Source: Deltaproteobacteria bacterium (GTDB lineage Bacteria > Desulfobacterota > Syntrophia > Syntrophales > UBA2210). Taken from it: a stretch of DNA of 36,575 nt. Shown here in pieces: positions 23,890 through 35,445 of this stretch. The stretch lies in the NCBI GenBank assembly GCA_019313905.1, contig JAFDAI010000047.1:1-36575 (forward strand), given 5' to 3'. Position 1 is the first letter of the stretch. Each line of letters starts with the position of its first letter. Both the position numbers and the translations under genes were made by a program. Below the pieces are notes generated by a model. That model was not told where the DNA came from. It searched no databases and was given only the letters and a program-made list of their open reading frames with translations.

Positions 23890-24789
23890 ATGAAAAAAAT
23901 CAAAACAATTGTTCTTTTCTCTCTGTTTGCTCTTCTTGTCATCTTTTCCGAGCCTCTCTATGGAGAACAGATCGTCAAGATTAAGGGAAACGGAATCAGC
24001 GTACTATTTGAAGAACCTTTAAAAAATGCCGCGACAGAAGTAGTAGACATCTATCCCGGATTAATTACAGAACTTGAAGAAACGCTCAGATGGAAACTGG
24101 ATTACGAGCCGACAGTACTCCTTGTTAAGAACAGGGAGACATTCCAGAAAATGGCAGGGAGTAATCTCGTTGTCGCATATGCCATCCCTCAGAAAAGGTT
24201 CATTGTAATAGACTATTCGAGAATGAGCGTATCCCCTTTTAATCTTGGAACAACCCTAAAACATGAATTGTGCCATCTCCTGCTTCATCGATATATTCCA
24301 AGGGAAAGACTGCCGAAATGGCTTGATGAAGGGATCGCTCAGTGGATAAGCAACGGAATCGCGGAAATAATAATGGACAGGAGCCAATCTATTCTTACCA
24401 GGGTATCCTTAACGGGGAATTATATACCGATCAACGACCTGGCGGAAAGGTTTCCTCAAGACAGAGAATCCCTCCATCTGGCTTATGATGAAAGCAAAAG
24501 TCTGGTTGAATATATTGTCAGTAAATATGGCAGTGACGGGATTCGGAAAATACTGGAGAACCTGCGGAATGGGGATGAAATCAATTCAGCAATGCAGAAA
24601 GGCATTTCAATCTCTCTTAATGAACTTGAAAAGAACTGGCATGCCCACCTCAGCAAAAGGATTGTCTGGTTTACATATCTGAGCAACAACCTCTATGGAA
24701 TACTCTTTTTTTTCGCCGCCCTGATAACAATATTTGCTTTTTTTAAACTTCTGAAGAAAAGATCTGATTATAAAGAGGATGATGATTAG
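23890..24789 (+). CDS. Membrane-anchored peptidase MA-like metallopeptidase
   Basis: This 299-residue protein has a signal peptide or N-terminal anchor (IKTIVLFSLFALLVIFSEPLYG). A gluzincin catalytic domain follows, with HELCH at His125, Glu126 and His129 and the third zinc ligand Glu147 in WLDEGIAQW, 18 residues further on. A C-terminal membrane helix (LYGILFFFAALITIFAFFKLL) and a charged tail complete it. The catalytic domain would face the periplasm. ATG 23890 is chosen because the signal peptide starts there; the longer frame from 23848 lies in the repeat. It ends the co-directional block and is convergent with the patatin gene. The substrate is unknown. Confidence 0.85.
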   Translation: MKKIKTIVLFSLFALLVIFSEPLYGEQIVKIKGNGISVLFEEPLKNAATEVVDIYPGLITELEETLRWKLDYEPTVLLVKNRETFQKMAGSNLVVAYAIPQKRFIVIDYSRMSVSPFNLGTTLKHELCHLLLHRYIPRERLPKWLDEGIAQWISNGIAEIIMDRSQSILTRVSLTGNYIPINDLAERFPQDRESLHLAYDESKSLVEYIVSKYGSDGIRKILENLRNGDEINSAMQKGISISLNELEKNWHAHLSKRIVWFTYLSNNLYGILFFFAALITIFAFFKLLKKRSDYKEDDD

Positions 24790-24818
24790 AGCGATTATTC
24801 AACTTATCCCTCACCCTG

Positions 24819-24957
24819 AGACCTTTGCAGAATATTCAATTTTGTTCAAGTTCAAGGAAGGCGAAAATTTTAACCGCAGGAATATATTGGATATTTTGAG
24901 GATTAAAATTTGAGCCTGACGCAGAAATTGGGCAAAAGGGGACATTATGCAAAGGTT
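24819..24957. mobile_element. 139-bp MITE-like element with 8-bp target duplication
   Basis: tcaccctg occurs directly on both sides (24811-24818 and 24958-24965). The ends are imperfect inverted repeats: tgagacctttgcagaat (24817-24833) and attatgcaaaggtttca (24944-24960), matching at 15 of 17 positions. The 8-bp duplication is convincing evidence of transposition. No frame is encoded, so movement would need a transposase elsewhere. The element sits between two convergent genes, and its right border supplies the TGA stop of the patatin gene (24958-24960). Confidence 0.8.
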
Positions 24958-25893
24958 TCACCCTGTCACGTCCTTTAGCAGTGGAAGCATAAGTTCCAGC
25001 GCGTGTTTTCCCTCCCTTATAATCTCGTCCGCCCGGTTGAATTCGAGGAGGCCTATATGAGCCAACCGGGGAGATATCAGCAGATCGGAAGGATCCCCAG
25101 CGAGTCTCTGACGTGTTATACGATCCTGCATTATGTTTGTGGATGTTGCCATCACTTCGAAGATTGAAGGGCTGCGATCCGCGTTAGCCGATCCGAACCC
25201 CGCCGGAATGAAAGATTTGCCCTTCTTTATTGTACTGTTCAGGTAAGATGTCAACTGTTCACGCAGTTTCCCCGTTGTTTCTCTTTTTTCAGGAGGAGTT
25301 TTCTGTCGTGAGGCTTTCCGCGCCCCTCGTTTTCCAATAAGATAGGAATTGAGGTTAACCGCTATGACGATATCGGCGCCCATGGCCCTGCACAAGGATA
25401 CGGGTACCGGATTCACCAGGCCTCCGTCCACGAGCCATTGCCCGCCCTGCTTAAAGGGCGCAAACATGCCCGGCATTGATATGCTTGCACGCACGGCATC
25501 CATCAGAGATCCTTTTTTGAGCCATATCTCGCGTCCCGACATCAGGTCTGTCGCAACCGCGGCAAAAGGTATGGAAAGATCTTCGATATTTGGATCCGCA
25601 AAGTTTTTTCTGAAGAAGTTTATAATCTTTTCTCCCTCAATGAAACCGGATCGGGGGAACATCACGTCCATGAATCCGATAACATCCGACCACGAGAGAT
25701 CTCGCACCCATTCATCCAACTGATCCAGTGTGCCGGCGGCCAGCGCTCCACCGACAACCGATCCTATCGATGTTCCGCACACAACGTCTATGGGGATTCC
25801 TTCCTCCCGCAGGCCTTGTATCACACCGATATGCGACCACCCACGAGCCGAACCGCTGCCAAGCGCCAGACCGATCTTTCTTGTTTTTGTCAT
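24958..25893 (-). CDS. Patatin-like phospholipase (RssA type)
   Basis: This 311-residue cytoplasmic or membrane-associated serine lipid hydrolase has the Ser-Asp dyad of patatins. The oxyanion loop is LGSGSARGWSHIGV, the nucleophile Ser42 is in GTSIGS, and Asp156 is in WLVDGGLVNPVPV. The length fits the RssA/YchK group. The C-terminal residues DVTG followed by TGA lie across the border of the element at 24819-24957, so the original C-terminus may have been slightly different. ATG 25893 lies 18 bases downstream of the UPF0280 gene in the same minus-strand run. It probably takes part in phospholipid turnover. Confidence 0.92.
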   Translation of the reverse strand: MTKTRKIGLALGSGSARGWSHIGVIQGLREEGIPIDVVCGTSIGSVVGGALAAGTLDQLDEWVRDLSWSDVIGFMDVMFPRSGFIEGEKIINFFRKNFADPNIEDLSIPFAAVATDLMSGREIWLKKGSLMDAVRASISMPGMFAPFKQGGQWLVDGGLVNPVPVSLCRAMGADIVIAVNLNSYLIGKRGARKASRQKTPPEKRETTGKLREQLTSYLNSTIKKGKSFIPAGFGSANADRSPSIFEVMATSTNIMQDRITRQRLAGDPSDLLISPRLAHIGLLEFNRADEIIREGKHALELMLPLLKDVTG

Positions 25894-25911
25894 GTCAAAA
25901 CCCCTTTCCCT

Positions 25912-26634
25912 TTACGCCAGTTCAATGTCTCCCCGTATTCCCAGTTTATCACCCATAATGACTACAACGCCCATGACCCCTTCTATGCGTAGCCCGAAGT
26001 CGAGTGCTTTTTTTATGTCCCCTGCCCTCTTTACACGATTGCAGATAGCGGTTGCCGCGGCATCGGCCAGGGTCGCCGATTCTGATGTGACACATACCGC
26101 GTCCGCCCTGCCGAAGCTCAGTGAGTGTCCGACTGTTCCTGAAGAGGTGCAAACACCGGCAGGGGCTCCCCCGCACTTTATCCTTACAGAAACCTTATAA
26201 CTGAGAGGAGAATTTCCGGCGAAGATTCCGACAGTGGCGTCCTTATTCATGAGTTTCAGGAATATATCCCCCCCGTTTTCTATTATGACATTGTCTGAAT
26301 GCTTCATAAGGTCCAGACCGACATTCCGGGCGATCGCCCCCGCGACGGAGGCCATAGGGCCGACACCACAGCGGCTGGATGCCTCTGTCATTTCTCTTAT
26401 TATAGCCGGCGCGAATTCATCTGACTCAACCGGCGTCATGGAGTTTATGAATTGGGGATTGTGCCTGATGTACTCTTCTATGAATTCCCGGTGTCTGTGC
26501 ACGGATTCCATTGCCGCGTTTCTGTAATCACTGTCCGCGCCTATATAGAGATCCGTTTCCTTTATCTTTGTCTGAAAGGATATAAGGCCCCTTTTCGAAA
26601 TCCTGTTTCTATAGGTTCGCTCGCGGTATTCCAT
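25912..26634 (-). CDS. UPF0280 family protein (ApbE-related fold)
   Basis: This 240-residue protein belongs to the UPF0280 family, distantly related to the FMN transferase ApbE. Conserved segments are MASVAGAIARNVGLDLM, NVIIENGGDIFLKL, GTVGHSLSFGRADAVCV and SATLADAAATAICNRV. The glycine-rich ENGGD segment corresponds to the ApbE substrate loop. It is likely cytoplasmic and could modify proteins or cofactors, but this is unproven. It starts 44 bases after dnaE on the same strand. The ribosome site is not clear. Function is not established for the family. Confidence 0.88.
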   Translation of the reverse strand: MEYRERTYRNRISKRGLISFQTKIKETDLYIGADSDYRNAAMESVHRHREFIEEYIRHNPQFINSMTPVESDEFAPAIIREMTEASSRCGVGPMASVAGAIARNVGLDLMKHSDNVIIENGGDIFLKLMNKDATVGIFAGNSPLSYKVSVRIKCGGAPAGVCTSSGTVGHSLSFGRADAVCVTSESATLADAAATAICNRVKRAGDIKKALDFGLRIEGVMGVVVIMGDKLGIRGDIELA

Positions 26635-26677
26635 CTTCGTCCGTACACTATTGCAACACTTATTTCATGACAGACCC

Positions 26678-29600
26678 TTACATAAACCGTGTCGCGCCCG
26701 GGCCCAGGAGCTCGTCAGCCTCTTTTTTGATGTCTTCTGAGATTTCAACCCTTGAGTCTTCACCAAGTGAGATAATAGTTTCAGCGCTATTCGATGACTG
26801 TAAATGTATATATCCTGTATGGTTGCCCCTTCGCCTGTCAAGTATTACTTTAAGCGCTTCTACCGTCCCTCCATCCGATTTTTCGGTATCGATTATAAAA
26901 TGCACGGAGGAAAAAGGTGTCTTCATCGCCTCCTCAACAGTAGTGATTTCAGAGGCCACAATTTTGTTCCCCTCGTCACCGATATCAAGACGCCCCTTTA
27001 TATAAAGCGGTTCTTCGCTGTTTATTATGAACATGGTGTCTCTGTACAGTTCCGCGAAGACAACAACAGTGATAAAACCCTTCAAGTCCTCAATGGTTAC
27101 ATAGGCCATCGTATCCTTTTTCTTTGTTGTGACTTCCTTTACATTGCTCACAACCCCGGCGACCGCCACGGTGCTCCCATCCTGTTTTCCGGATAATGTC
27201 AATGAATCGCTGTCCACGATGGTGTTAAGACTATCCGCGTATTTCAGGAGAGGATGACCGGTTATATAAAAGCCCAGCATCTCCTTCTCATAAGACAACA
27301 GGATATCATGATCCCATTCCGGAACATCGGGAAGGTTCGGCTGTGTTGTGTCCTCAATCCCGGATTGATCAAAGAGACTGGTCTGGCCACTCATCCGGTC
27401 CCTGTTTTTCTTCTGCGCGACGAGGGCAATATCTTCATAACCTTCCATCAGACGGCATCTGTTTTTCTCCAGGGAATCGAACGCACCGCATTTAATCAGA
27501 CTTTCTATGACTTTCTTGTTGATCTTGTGCATATCCACCCTGTCACAAAAATCATGGAATGAAATGAATCTTCCCTCTGATGTCCTTGCGAGTATGATGG
27601 AATCTACAGCGCCATTCCCGACGTTTTTCACGGCGGACAGGCCGAATCTGATGTTATCCCCTACAACGCTAAAATCGGTGAAAGATTCATTTATGTCCGG
27701 GGGCAGTACGTTGATCCCCATATCCCTGCAACTGCTGATATACTTTATGATATTGTCTCTGTTGTTTTTCTCACTGGTGAGCAGCGCGGTCATGAATTCC
27801 ACAGGATAATGGGCCTTCAGATACGCGGTTTGGAAGGAGATCATCGTGTAGGCGGTGCTATGGGATTTGTTGAATCCATAACCGGCGAATGTTTCCATCT
27901 GATCCCATATTTTTTTCGCTTTGGCCTCCGGAATCTTGTTTTTCTTTGCACCGGCGAGGAATTTGGGTGTTTCCTTTCCCATCGCGGAGACTTTCTTTTT
28001 ACTCATTGCCCTCCGGAGATTGTCCGCGTCCGCCATGCTGTACCCGCCGATTGCGCCGGCGATCTGCATCACCTGTTCTTGATAAATTATAGTGCCATAG
28101 GTTTCTTTCAGTATATCTTCAAGACGCGGATCTTCGTAAACAATTTTCTGTCTGCCCTGTTTTCTCGCTATAAAGTCAGGAATCATGGTCATTGGGCCCG
28201 GCCGATAGAGGGAAATCAGGGCGATAATATCCTCAATACAGTCCGGTTTTATGCTGATGAGCAGGTCTTTCATGCCGGCACTTTCAAGCTGGAAAACACC
28301 GTCTGTCTGTCCTTTTGCGAGCAGTTTATATGTGCCTTCATCATCAAGGTGAATGGATTCTATTGAAAAATCCTCTTTTCCCCTGCCCTCCCTGATAAAT
28401 TTCAAGGCATCCCTGATTACGGTAAGGGTTCTGAGGCCCAGAAAATCAAACTTCGTCAGACCGACACTCTGTAGATCATTCATCGAGTACTGCGTCACGA
28501 TATCATTATTGTTTGGACTCTTGTACAGGGGAACTCTCTCCACGAGTGGTATGTCGGAAATGACAACGCCGGCCGCGTGTGTGGAGGCGTGGCGATTCAG
28601 GCCTTCCAGAGATTGGGATAGGTTGAGGAGCCTTTTGACCTTCTCATTCTTCTTCTGCTCCGCAGCGAGACGCGGTTCATCCTTTATCGCCTGCTTGAGC
28701 GTGATTCCCAGGGTGTTAGGTATCATCTTCGCGATCGTGTCCACTTCCCCGTAGGGCATACTGAGTGCTCTGCCAACATCCCTGACGACCGCTTTTGCCT
28801 GCATTTTACCGAATGTGATAATCTGCGAAACCTGATCGCTTCCATATTTTTCAGTTACATATCGTATAATCTCGTCTCTTCCCTCCATGCAGAAGTCTAT
28901 ATCTATATCGGGCATGCTCCTTCTGCTGGGATTCAGGAATCTCTCAAAAAACAGACCATAGCGAATTGGGTCTACATTAGTGATGCCCAAGGCATAGGCC
29001 ACGAGACTGCCGGCCGCGGAGCCCCTTCCTGGGCCTACAGGTATATTCTTTTTCTTTGAATAGTTAACAAAATCAGAGACAATAAGGAAATATCCCGGAA
29101 ATTCCATTGAATTAATTATCTCAAGCTCCGACTCCAGCCTCTTTCTATATATCTTTTCTGTATCATCGGCGCTGTCGCTCCTCTCCCCCGCGATGGTGGG
29201 CATCAGACGCTCCAGCCCCTCCCGGGCCAGCTGGGCAAGATACTCTTCCTGTGAAAGTCCCTTCTCTGTTTCGTAATTAGGAAGAAAAAACAGGTGTCCC
29301 AGCTCCAGTGTCAGATTACACTTTTCTGCGATTTCCAGTGTGTTTGCAACAGCTTCCGGACAATAGTCAAAGCTCTTCTTCATCTCATCGGGAGATTTCA
29401 GATAAAACTCGTCCGTCTTGAAACGCATCCTTTTCTCGTCTTCCATGGTCGTTCCGGTCTGTATGCACAGAAGGACCTCGTGCGCCTGCGCGTCTTCACG
29501 ATTGAGGTAGTGACAATCATTGGTCGCAACCATTGGGATGGAAAGCTTTGCACCCATTTCGACGAGCTGTTTATTGACTATTTTCTGCTCTTTGAGCCCA

Positions 29601-30127
29601 TTTTCCATGATTTCAAGGTAGAAATTGCCTTCTCCGAACATCTCTCGGTATTCTATAGCTGCTTTTTCTGCAGCATCACTGTTTCCGTTAAGCAGGAGAT
29701 AGGGTATCTCACCGTTGAGGCACGCGCTCATGCATATAAGTCCCTCACTGTGAAGGGCTAACAGTTCCTTGTCCACGCGTGGTTTATAGTAAAATCCTTC
29801 AAGGTATCCGGCAGATGTAAGCTTCATCAGGTTTTTGTATCCTCGTGTATTTTTAGCGAGGACAACAAGGTGGCGGGTTCCCCCACTCCTGTCAAACCGG
29901 CTTCCGGAAGCAACATAAAGTTCGCATCCTATAATGGGTTTTATGCCCGCCTTGTAGGCTTTCTGGTAAAAGTCTATAGCCCCGAACATGTTGCCATGAT
30001 CGGTCATGGCAATGGAGGACATTTTATATTCCTTCGCCTTTGAGAAAAGGTCTTCGAGACGTATCGCGCCGTCGAGGAGACTGTACTGAGTGTGCACGTG
30101 GAGATGAACAAAATCGGAGTATTTCAT
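26678..30127 (-). CDS. dnaE: DNA polymerase III alpha subunit
   Basis: This is a 1149-residue replicative polymerase. The N-terminal PHP domain has VHLHVHTQYSLLDGA and MTDHGNMFG. The catalytic Asp residues are in PDIDIDF (about 408-413) and in TKFDFLGLRTL. GPGRGSAAGS is the polymerase finger-palm motif, and SHSTAYTMISFQTAYLKAHY belongs to the fingers. A helix-hairpin-helix region, then an OB domain (VAVAGVVSNVKEVTTKKKDT), occupy the C-terminal part. The length is normal. It begins 12 bases after guaB, so the two genes are likely co-transcribed. ATG 30127 is the natural start. Confidence 0.97.
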   Translation of the reverse strand: MKYSDFVHLHVHTQYSLLDGAIRLEDLFSKAKEYKMSSIAMTDHGNMFGAIDFYQKAYKAGIKPIIGCELYVASGSRFDRSGGTRHLVVLAKNTRGYKNLMKLTSAGYLEGFYYKPRVDKELLALHSEGLICMSACLNGEIPYLLLNGNSDAAEKAAIEYREMFGEGNFYLEIMENGLKEQKIVNKQLVEMGAKLSIPMVATNDCHYLNREDAQAHEVLLCIQTGTTMEDEKRMRFKTDEFYLKSPDEMKKSFDYCPEAVANTLEIAEKCNLTLELGHLFFLPNYETEKGLSQEEYLAQLAREGLERLMPTIAGERSDSADDTEKIYRKRLESELEIINSMEFPGYFLIVSDFVNYSKKKNIPVGPGRGSAAGSLVAYALGITNVDPIRYGLFFERFLNPSRRSMPDIDIDFCMEGRDEIIRYVTEKYGSDQVSQIITFGKMQAKAVVRDVGRALSMPYGEVDTIAKMIPNTLGITLKQAIKDEPRLAAEQKKNEKVKRLLNLSQSLEGLNRHASTHAAGVVISDIPLVERVPLYKSPNNNDIVTQYSMNDLQSVGLTKFDFLGLRTLTVIRDALKFIREGRGKEDFSIESIHLDDEGTYKLLAKGQTDGVFQLESAGMKDLLISIKPDCIEDIIALISLYRPGPMTMIPDFIARKQGRQKIVYEDPRLEDILKETYGTIIYQEQVMQIAGAIGGYSMADADNLRRAMSKKKVSAMGKETPKFLAGAKKNKIPEAKAKKIWDQMETFAGYGFNKSHSTAYTMISFQTAYLKAHYPVEFMTALLTSEKNNRDNIIKYISSCRDMGINVLPPDINESFTDFSVVGDNIRFGLSAVKNVGNGAVDSIILARTSEGRFISFHDFCDRVDMHKINKKVIESLIKCGAFDSLEKNRCRLMEGYEDIALVAQKKNRDRMSGQTSLFDQSGIEDTTQPNLPDVPEWDHDILLSYEKEMLGFYITGHPLLKYADSLNTIVDSDSLTLSGKQDGSTVAVAGVVSNVKEVTTKKKDTMAYVTIEDLKGFITVVVFAELYRDTMFIINSEEPLYIKGRLDIGDEGNKIVASEITTVEEAMKTPFSSVHFIIDTEKSDGGTVEALKVILDRRRGNHTGYIHLQSSNSAETIISLGEDSRVEISEDIKKEADELLGPGATRFM

Positions 30128-30139
30128 TATATAAGCCTT

Positions 30140-32103
<1,964 letters not shown>

Positions 32104-32109
32104 CGCTGC

Positions 32110-32556
32110 CTATCCTCTTATACTATCCAGAATCATCGTTACCGGACCGTCATTCACGAGATTGACCTCCATCATGGCCTGGAACTGCCCGGCGGCCACC
32201 TTTCCAACATGCCTTCGCACATTCTTTAAAAAATATTCATAGAGTTCGCCGGCCTGTTCAGGCGCAGCCGCCCCGAAAAACGATGGACGCCTACCCTTCC
32301 GGCAATCGGCAAGAAGAGTAAACTGCGATACCACAAGCATCTCACCCGATATATCCAGCAGGGAAAGGTTCATTTTTCCGTCTGAGTCTTCAAATATCCG
32401 GAGATTGACTATCTTGTCTGAGAGATAATCGGCGTCTCTCTCTTCGTCCCCTTTCGCAACGCCGAGAAACACCACAACGCCTTTCCCTATCTTGCCGACT
32501 ATATGATTATCAACGGAAACCCCGGCAGAATCGACCCTCTGAACAACGGCTACCAT
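32110..32556 (-). CDS. dtd: D-aminoacyl-tRNA deacylase
   Basis: This 148-residue enzyme removes D-amino acids (and glycine mischarged on tRNA-Ala) from tRNA. The family motifs SQFTL (in [19 protein letters not shown]) and the Gly-cis-Pro motif in [10 protein letters not shown] are both present. ATG 32556 gives the usual N-terminus [15 protein letters not shown]; a longer open frame reaches 32631 but adds 25 non-conserved residues. GGAG lies about ten bases upstream. It is six bases ahead of the DUF1285 gene, and translation is probably coupled. Confidence 0.95.
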   Translation of the reverse strand: MVAVVQRVDSAGVSVDNHIVGKIGKGVVVFLGVAKGDEERDADYLSDKIVNLRIFEDSDGKMNLSLLDISGEMLVVSQFTLLADCRKGRRPSFFGAAAPEQAGELYEYFLKNVRRHVGKVAAGQFQAMMEVNLVNDGPVTMILDSIRG

Positions 32557-32643
32557 GGCTGGTTTGCTCCTAATTGTTGACAAACCCGTCTTGTTTTTCT
32601 GTCCACTGCCGTCTCCACGTTGCGATCCCACATTGTATGAATT

Positions 32644-33516
32644 TCACATTCCGTTCAGTTTCCTGAGCGCAAGCATAAGCGCCTGCGTTCCCATTCTGCC
32701 ATGCCCCTGCCCCTTCACGGCAATATACAGTTGTCTGACCAGAGACAGTCCCGGCAGGGACAGATCACATGCCGCCGCCTCTTCCAGGGCTATTCCCATA
32801 TCCTTGATAAAGTACTCCACAAAAAAACCGGGGGTGTAGTCACCGCGTACAATTTTGGGTCCAAGATTGTTTATGAGCCAAGAACTGGCGGCCCCCTTCC
32901 CTATTACGTCTATTACCGATTGTTCGTCAAGTCCCAGCCGCGAGGCATAGAGGAGAGATTCACAGACTCCGATCATCGTGCCTGCAACAAGAATCTGGTT
33001 GCACATTTTTGTATGTTGCCCTGCACCGGGCCCACCCATATGAGCTATCTCTTTCCCCATCAGCCGTAGAAGTGGCAACACCCTTTCGAAGGCATTGTTG
33101 TCTCCCCCCACCATAATGGCGAGGGTGCCTGCCTTTGCCCCTGAGTCACCGCCGGAAACCGGGGCGTCGAGACTGACAATTCCGTGTTTTGAGGCCTTTT
33201 CGGCTATTCGCAGCGCCAGTTCAGGTCTGCTCGTCGTCATGTCCACGACCGTATGGCACATCCCTCCGGCAGACACTATTCCCTCTTCACCAAAATATAC
33301 CTTTTCCACGTCCCGCGGATGACCGACTATCGTGAACACTACTTCCGAGTTGCGCGCGACCTCAGCCGGAGAGGCACACCACCGCCCTCCCCCTTTTATA
33401 AGACCTCTCGCCTTCTCCTTTGTCCTGCTGTATATGCAGAGATCGTGACCCTCGTCCTGGATGTGTCCCGCCATCGAAAAACCCATGACGCCTGTGCCTA
33501 TCCAGCCGATTTTCAT
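32644..33516 (-). CDS. 3-hydroxyisobutyrate dehydrogenase-family oxidoreductase
   Basis: This 290-residue NAD(P)-dependent beta-hydroxyacid dehydrogenase has the Rossmann motif IGWIGTGVMGFSMAGH at residues 3-18, the substrate motif DAPVSGGDSGAKAGTL, and the catalytic Lys in GAGQHTKMCNQI. The C-terminal helical domain dimerises. Candidate substrates are 3-hydroxyisobutyrate, tartronate semialdehyde or succinic semialdehyde; sequence alone does not decide. AAAGGAGAG before ATG 33516 is a strong ribosome site. It is first in the minus-strand run, divergent from the radical-SAM gene, with a 134-base shared control region. Confidence 0.92.
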   Translation of the reverse strand: MKIGWIGTGVMGFSMAGHIQDEGHDLCIYSRTKEKARGLIKGGGRWCASPAEVARNSEVVFTIVGHPRDVEKVYFGEEGIVSAGGMCHTVVDMTTSRPELALRIAEKASKHGIVSLDAPVSGGDSGAKAGTLAIMVGGDNNAFERVLPLLRLMGKEIAHMGGPGAGQHTKMCNQILVAGTMIGVCESLLYASRLGLDEQSVIDVIGKGAASSWLINNLGPKIVRGDYTPGFFVEYFIKDMGIALEEAAACDLSLPGLSLVRQLYIAVKGQGHGRMGTQALMLALRKLNGM

Positions 33517-33650
33517 AGCCTTATCTCTCCTTTAAACAGTAAAATACTTTCCCCTTTAATTTTTCACTGATGTATCAGATGAGAGGAAAAACATCAACGT
33601 ATTTTAAGATCCTCTTGATTTTGGAAAGAGCTTCATATACTCAAATCATC

Positions 33651-35006
33651 ATGCGAAGAAGGATTCTCCTGATAAATCCATGGATACATGATTTTGCGGC
33701 CTATGACCTCTGGGCCAAACCGGCTGGTCTCCTGTATCTCGTCTCCACACTGAAGAAGAATGGATATGATGTAAAGCTGATTGATTGTCTGGATCCTTTT
33801 CACCCCGGCATGGAAAGAGAAACACAGGGGAAGGCTCCGAAGAGGCTTCCATCAGGACGGGGCAACTTCTTCAAAGAAAGCATTCCGAAACCGGAGGCAT
33901 TGAAGGATTTCCCGAGAAAATATGGCCGGTACGGTATAACCCCCCGTATGTTCGAGGAACAGCTGCTGCGCGCGAAGAAACCGGACGCGGTATTTGTAAC
34001 ATCCATGATGACCTACTGGTACCCGGGTGTCTTCGAGACCATAGATGTTCTCCGGCGCGTGATTCCCAAAGTACCGATTGTCCTGGGAGGAAACTATGCC
34101 ACCCTTTGCGGAGATCACGCGGCAAGACACTCCGGCGCCGACATTGTGGTGAAAGGAGAAGGGGAAAGGGCCCTTGCAAAAATCTTAAAGGATCTCTTTA
34201 ATGATGATCTGCAATTCCTTCCGGATAAAAACGATCTCGATTCATACCCCTTTCCCGCTTTCGAGCTTCTCTCACGCATGGACCACGTTCCCGTCATGAC
34301 GTCAAGGGGGTGTCCCTTCAACTGTTCTTACTGCGCCTCACACCGCCTGAATGATGGCTTCAGAACCAGAGACCCCATAAGGGTTGTTGATGAAATAGAG
34401 TTCTGGAACCGGAAGTTTGGTGTCAGAAATTTCCCTTTCTATGACGACGCCCTTCTTGTGAACCGGGAGGAACACGTGATACCCATGCTGGAGGAAATAC
34501 TGAGAAGAGGGCTGGATTGTGTCTTCCACTGCCCCAACGGTCTTCATCTGAGAGAGATAGACGCGTTTTTGAGCAAATTGATGTTCAGGGCAGGTTTCAA
34601 AACAATACGTTTCGGTTTTGAGACCGCGAGCGCGCGCAGACAAACCGACACCGGAGGAAAAATAACCAATGAGGAAACAAAGGCTGCTGTCGCCTGTCTG
34701 CTGGAGGCCGGCTACAATGGAAACGACATAGGGATGTACATCCTGTGCGGACTCCCGAATCAGAGCGCCTCCGAGGTGCGAGACAGTATAGATTTTATCA
34801 GATCGTGCGGGGCCAAACCCGTCATAGCGGAATTCTCACCCATACCGGGCACACCAATATGGGAAAAGGCAGTGCAAGCATCCCCTTATGATATAGAAAA
34901 AGAGCCGCTCTACCACAACAACACTCTCCTGCCCTGCCGCGGAAAGGAATTTACCTATGAGATGTACAGAGAATTAATAAATATGGCGCGGAGACCAACA
35001 TATTAA
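33651..35006 (+). CDS. B12-binding radical SAM protein
   Basis: This 451-residue enzyme has an N-terminal cobalamin-binding-like domain (RRRILLINPWIHDFAAYDLW, AGLLYLVSTLKKNGYDVKLI, VVKGEGE) and a radical-SAM domain with the cluster motif Cys221-x3-Cys225-x2-Cys228 (GCPFNCSYCAS). It would use a 5'-deoxyadenosyl radical, perhaps to methylate or rearrange an unidentified substrate. ATG 33651 fits the conserved MRRRILLINPW start; upstream in-frame ATGs (33570) add unconserved residues. There is no good ribosome site. TATACT (33636-33641) behind TTGATT could give a nearly leaderless transcript, but the 15-base spacing is short. Confidence 0.88.
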   Translation: MRRRILLINPWIHDFAAYDLWAKPAGLLYLVSTLKKNGYDVKLIDCLDPFHPGMERETQGKAPKRLPSGRGNFFKESIPKPEALKDFPRKYGRYGITPRMFEEQLLRAKKPDAVFVTSMMTYWYPGVFETIDVLRRVIPKVPIVLGGNYATLCGDHAARHSGADIVVKGEGERALAKILKDLFNDDLQFLPDKNDLDSYPFPAFELLSRMDHVPVMTSRGCPFNCSYCASHRLNDGFRTRDPIRVVDEIEFWNRKFGVRNFPFYDDALLVNREEHVIPMLEEILRRGLDCVFHCPNGLHLREIDAFLSKLMFRAGFKTIRFGFETASARRQTDTGGKITNEETKAAVACLLEAGYNGNDIGMYILCGLPNQSASEVRDSIDFIRSCGAKPVIAEFSPIPGTPIWEKAVQASPYDIEKEPLYHNNTLLPCRGKEFTYEMYRELINMARRPTY

Positions 35007-35090
35007 TCCGGCAAAATAACACCCGGACTTTGTCATGCCGGACTTGATAAGCCTGCCCCGTACTTGATACGGGGGCATCCAGCGTATTTC
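35007..35090. repeat. Dispersed-type hairpin repeat
   Basis: After the radical-SAM stop, ccccgta (35056-35062) pairs with tacgggg (35068-35074) around cttga, next to tgccggacttgat and ggcatccag. These words are typical of short repeats spread through many deltaproteobacterial intergenic regions. The stem may also weakly terminate transcription, though no T-run follows. Confidence 0.5.
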
Positions 35091-35160
35091 ACTGAGAATC
35101 CGGCCTGAATCTTCTTGTTTTCCATGATAACCCGGTATATATTAACACTGTTCTGCCCGA
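35091..35160. repeat. Imperfect direct repeat upstream of the toxin-antitoxin pair, copy 1
   Basis: The run from actgagaatccgg through ttgttttccatgata to ttaacactgttctgcc resembles copy 2 at 35831-36015. The second copy carries the same words in the same order but with about 110 extra bases in its middle. The two copies flank the toxin-antitoxin genes. Confidence 0.5.
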
Positions 35161-35217
35161 TAGCCCATCGTTGCTGATGGTGATAAAACCCTTTAAGTCG
35201 GTAATTGGAGGTGCCAT

Positions 35218-35445
35218 ATGCATGGAGTTAAAAAGATTATCAGTGAGGCCGAATCACTTCCTGTGGAGGAGAGAGCAACTGTTGTTGACTCAATTCTTCG
35301 CACATTGGACCGACCTGACCCGGATGTAGATCGAAAGTGGGCAGAGGTAGCAAGACACCGACTTGAAGAATTGCGATCCGGTAACGTTAGGGCCGTTTCG
35401 GGGGATCAGGTGTTCGCAAGAGTAAGGGAACGTTTCGGCGGATGA
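35218..35445 (+). CDS. Type II antitoxin, addiction-module family
   Basis: This 75-residue protein matches the addiction-module component family (RelB/StbD-like, Unstab_antitox). It has IISEAESLPVEERATVVDSI and WAEVARHRLEELRSG followed by the C-terminal toxin-wrapping part VFARVRERF. GGAGG precedes ATG 35218 with good spacing. It overlaps the toxin by ATGA, so the two are translated together. The antitoxin would bind and neutralise the toxin and repress its own promoter. It looks intact, unlike its partner. Confidence 0.88.
   Translation: MHGVKKIISEAESLPVEERATVVDSILRTLDRPDPDVDRKWAEVARHRLEELRSGNVRAVSGDQVFARVRERFGG

Noticed and set aside
33570-33650. Upstream start for the radical-SAM gene
   Set aside because: The extra 27 residues from 33570 are not like the family, whose conserved N-terminus begins at the ATG at 33651.
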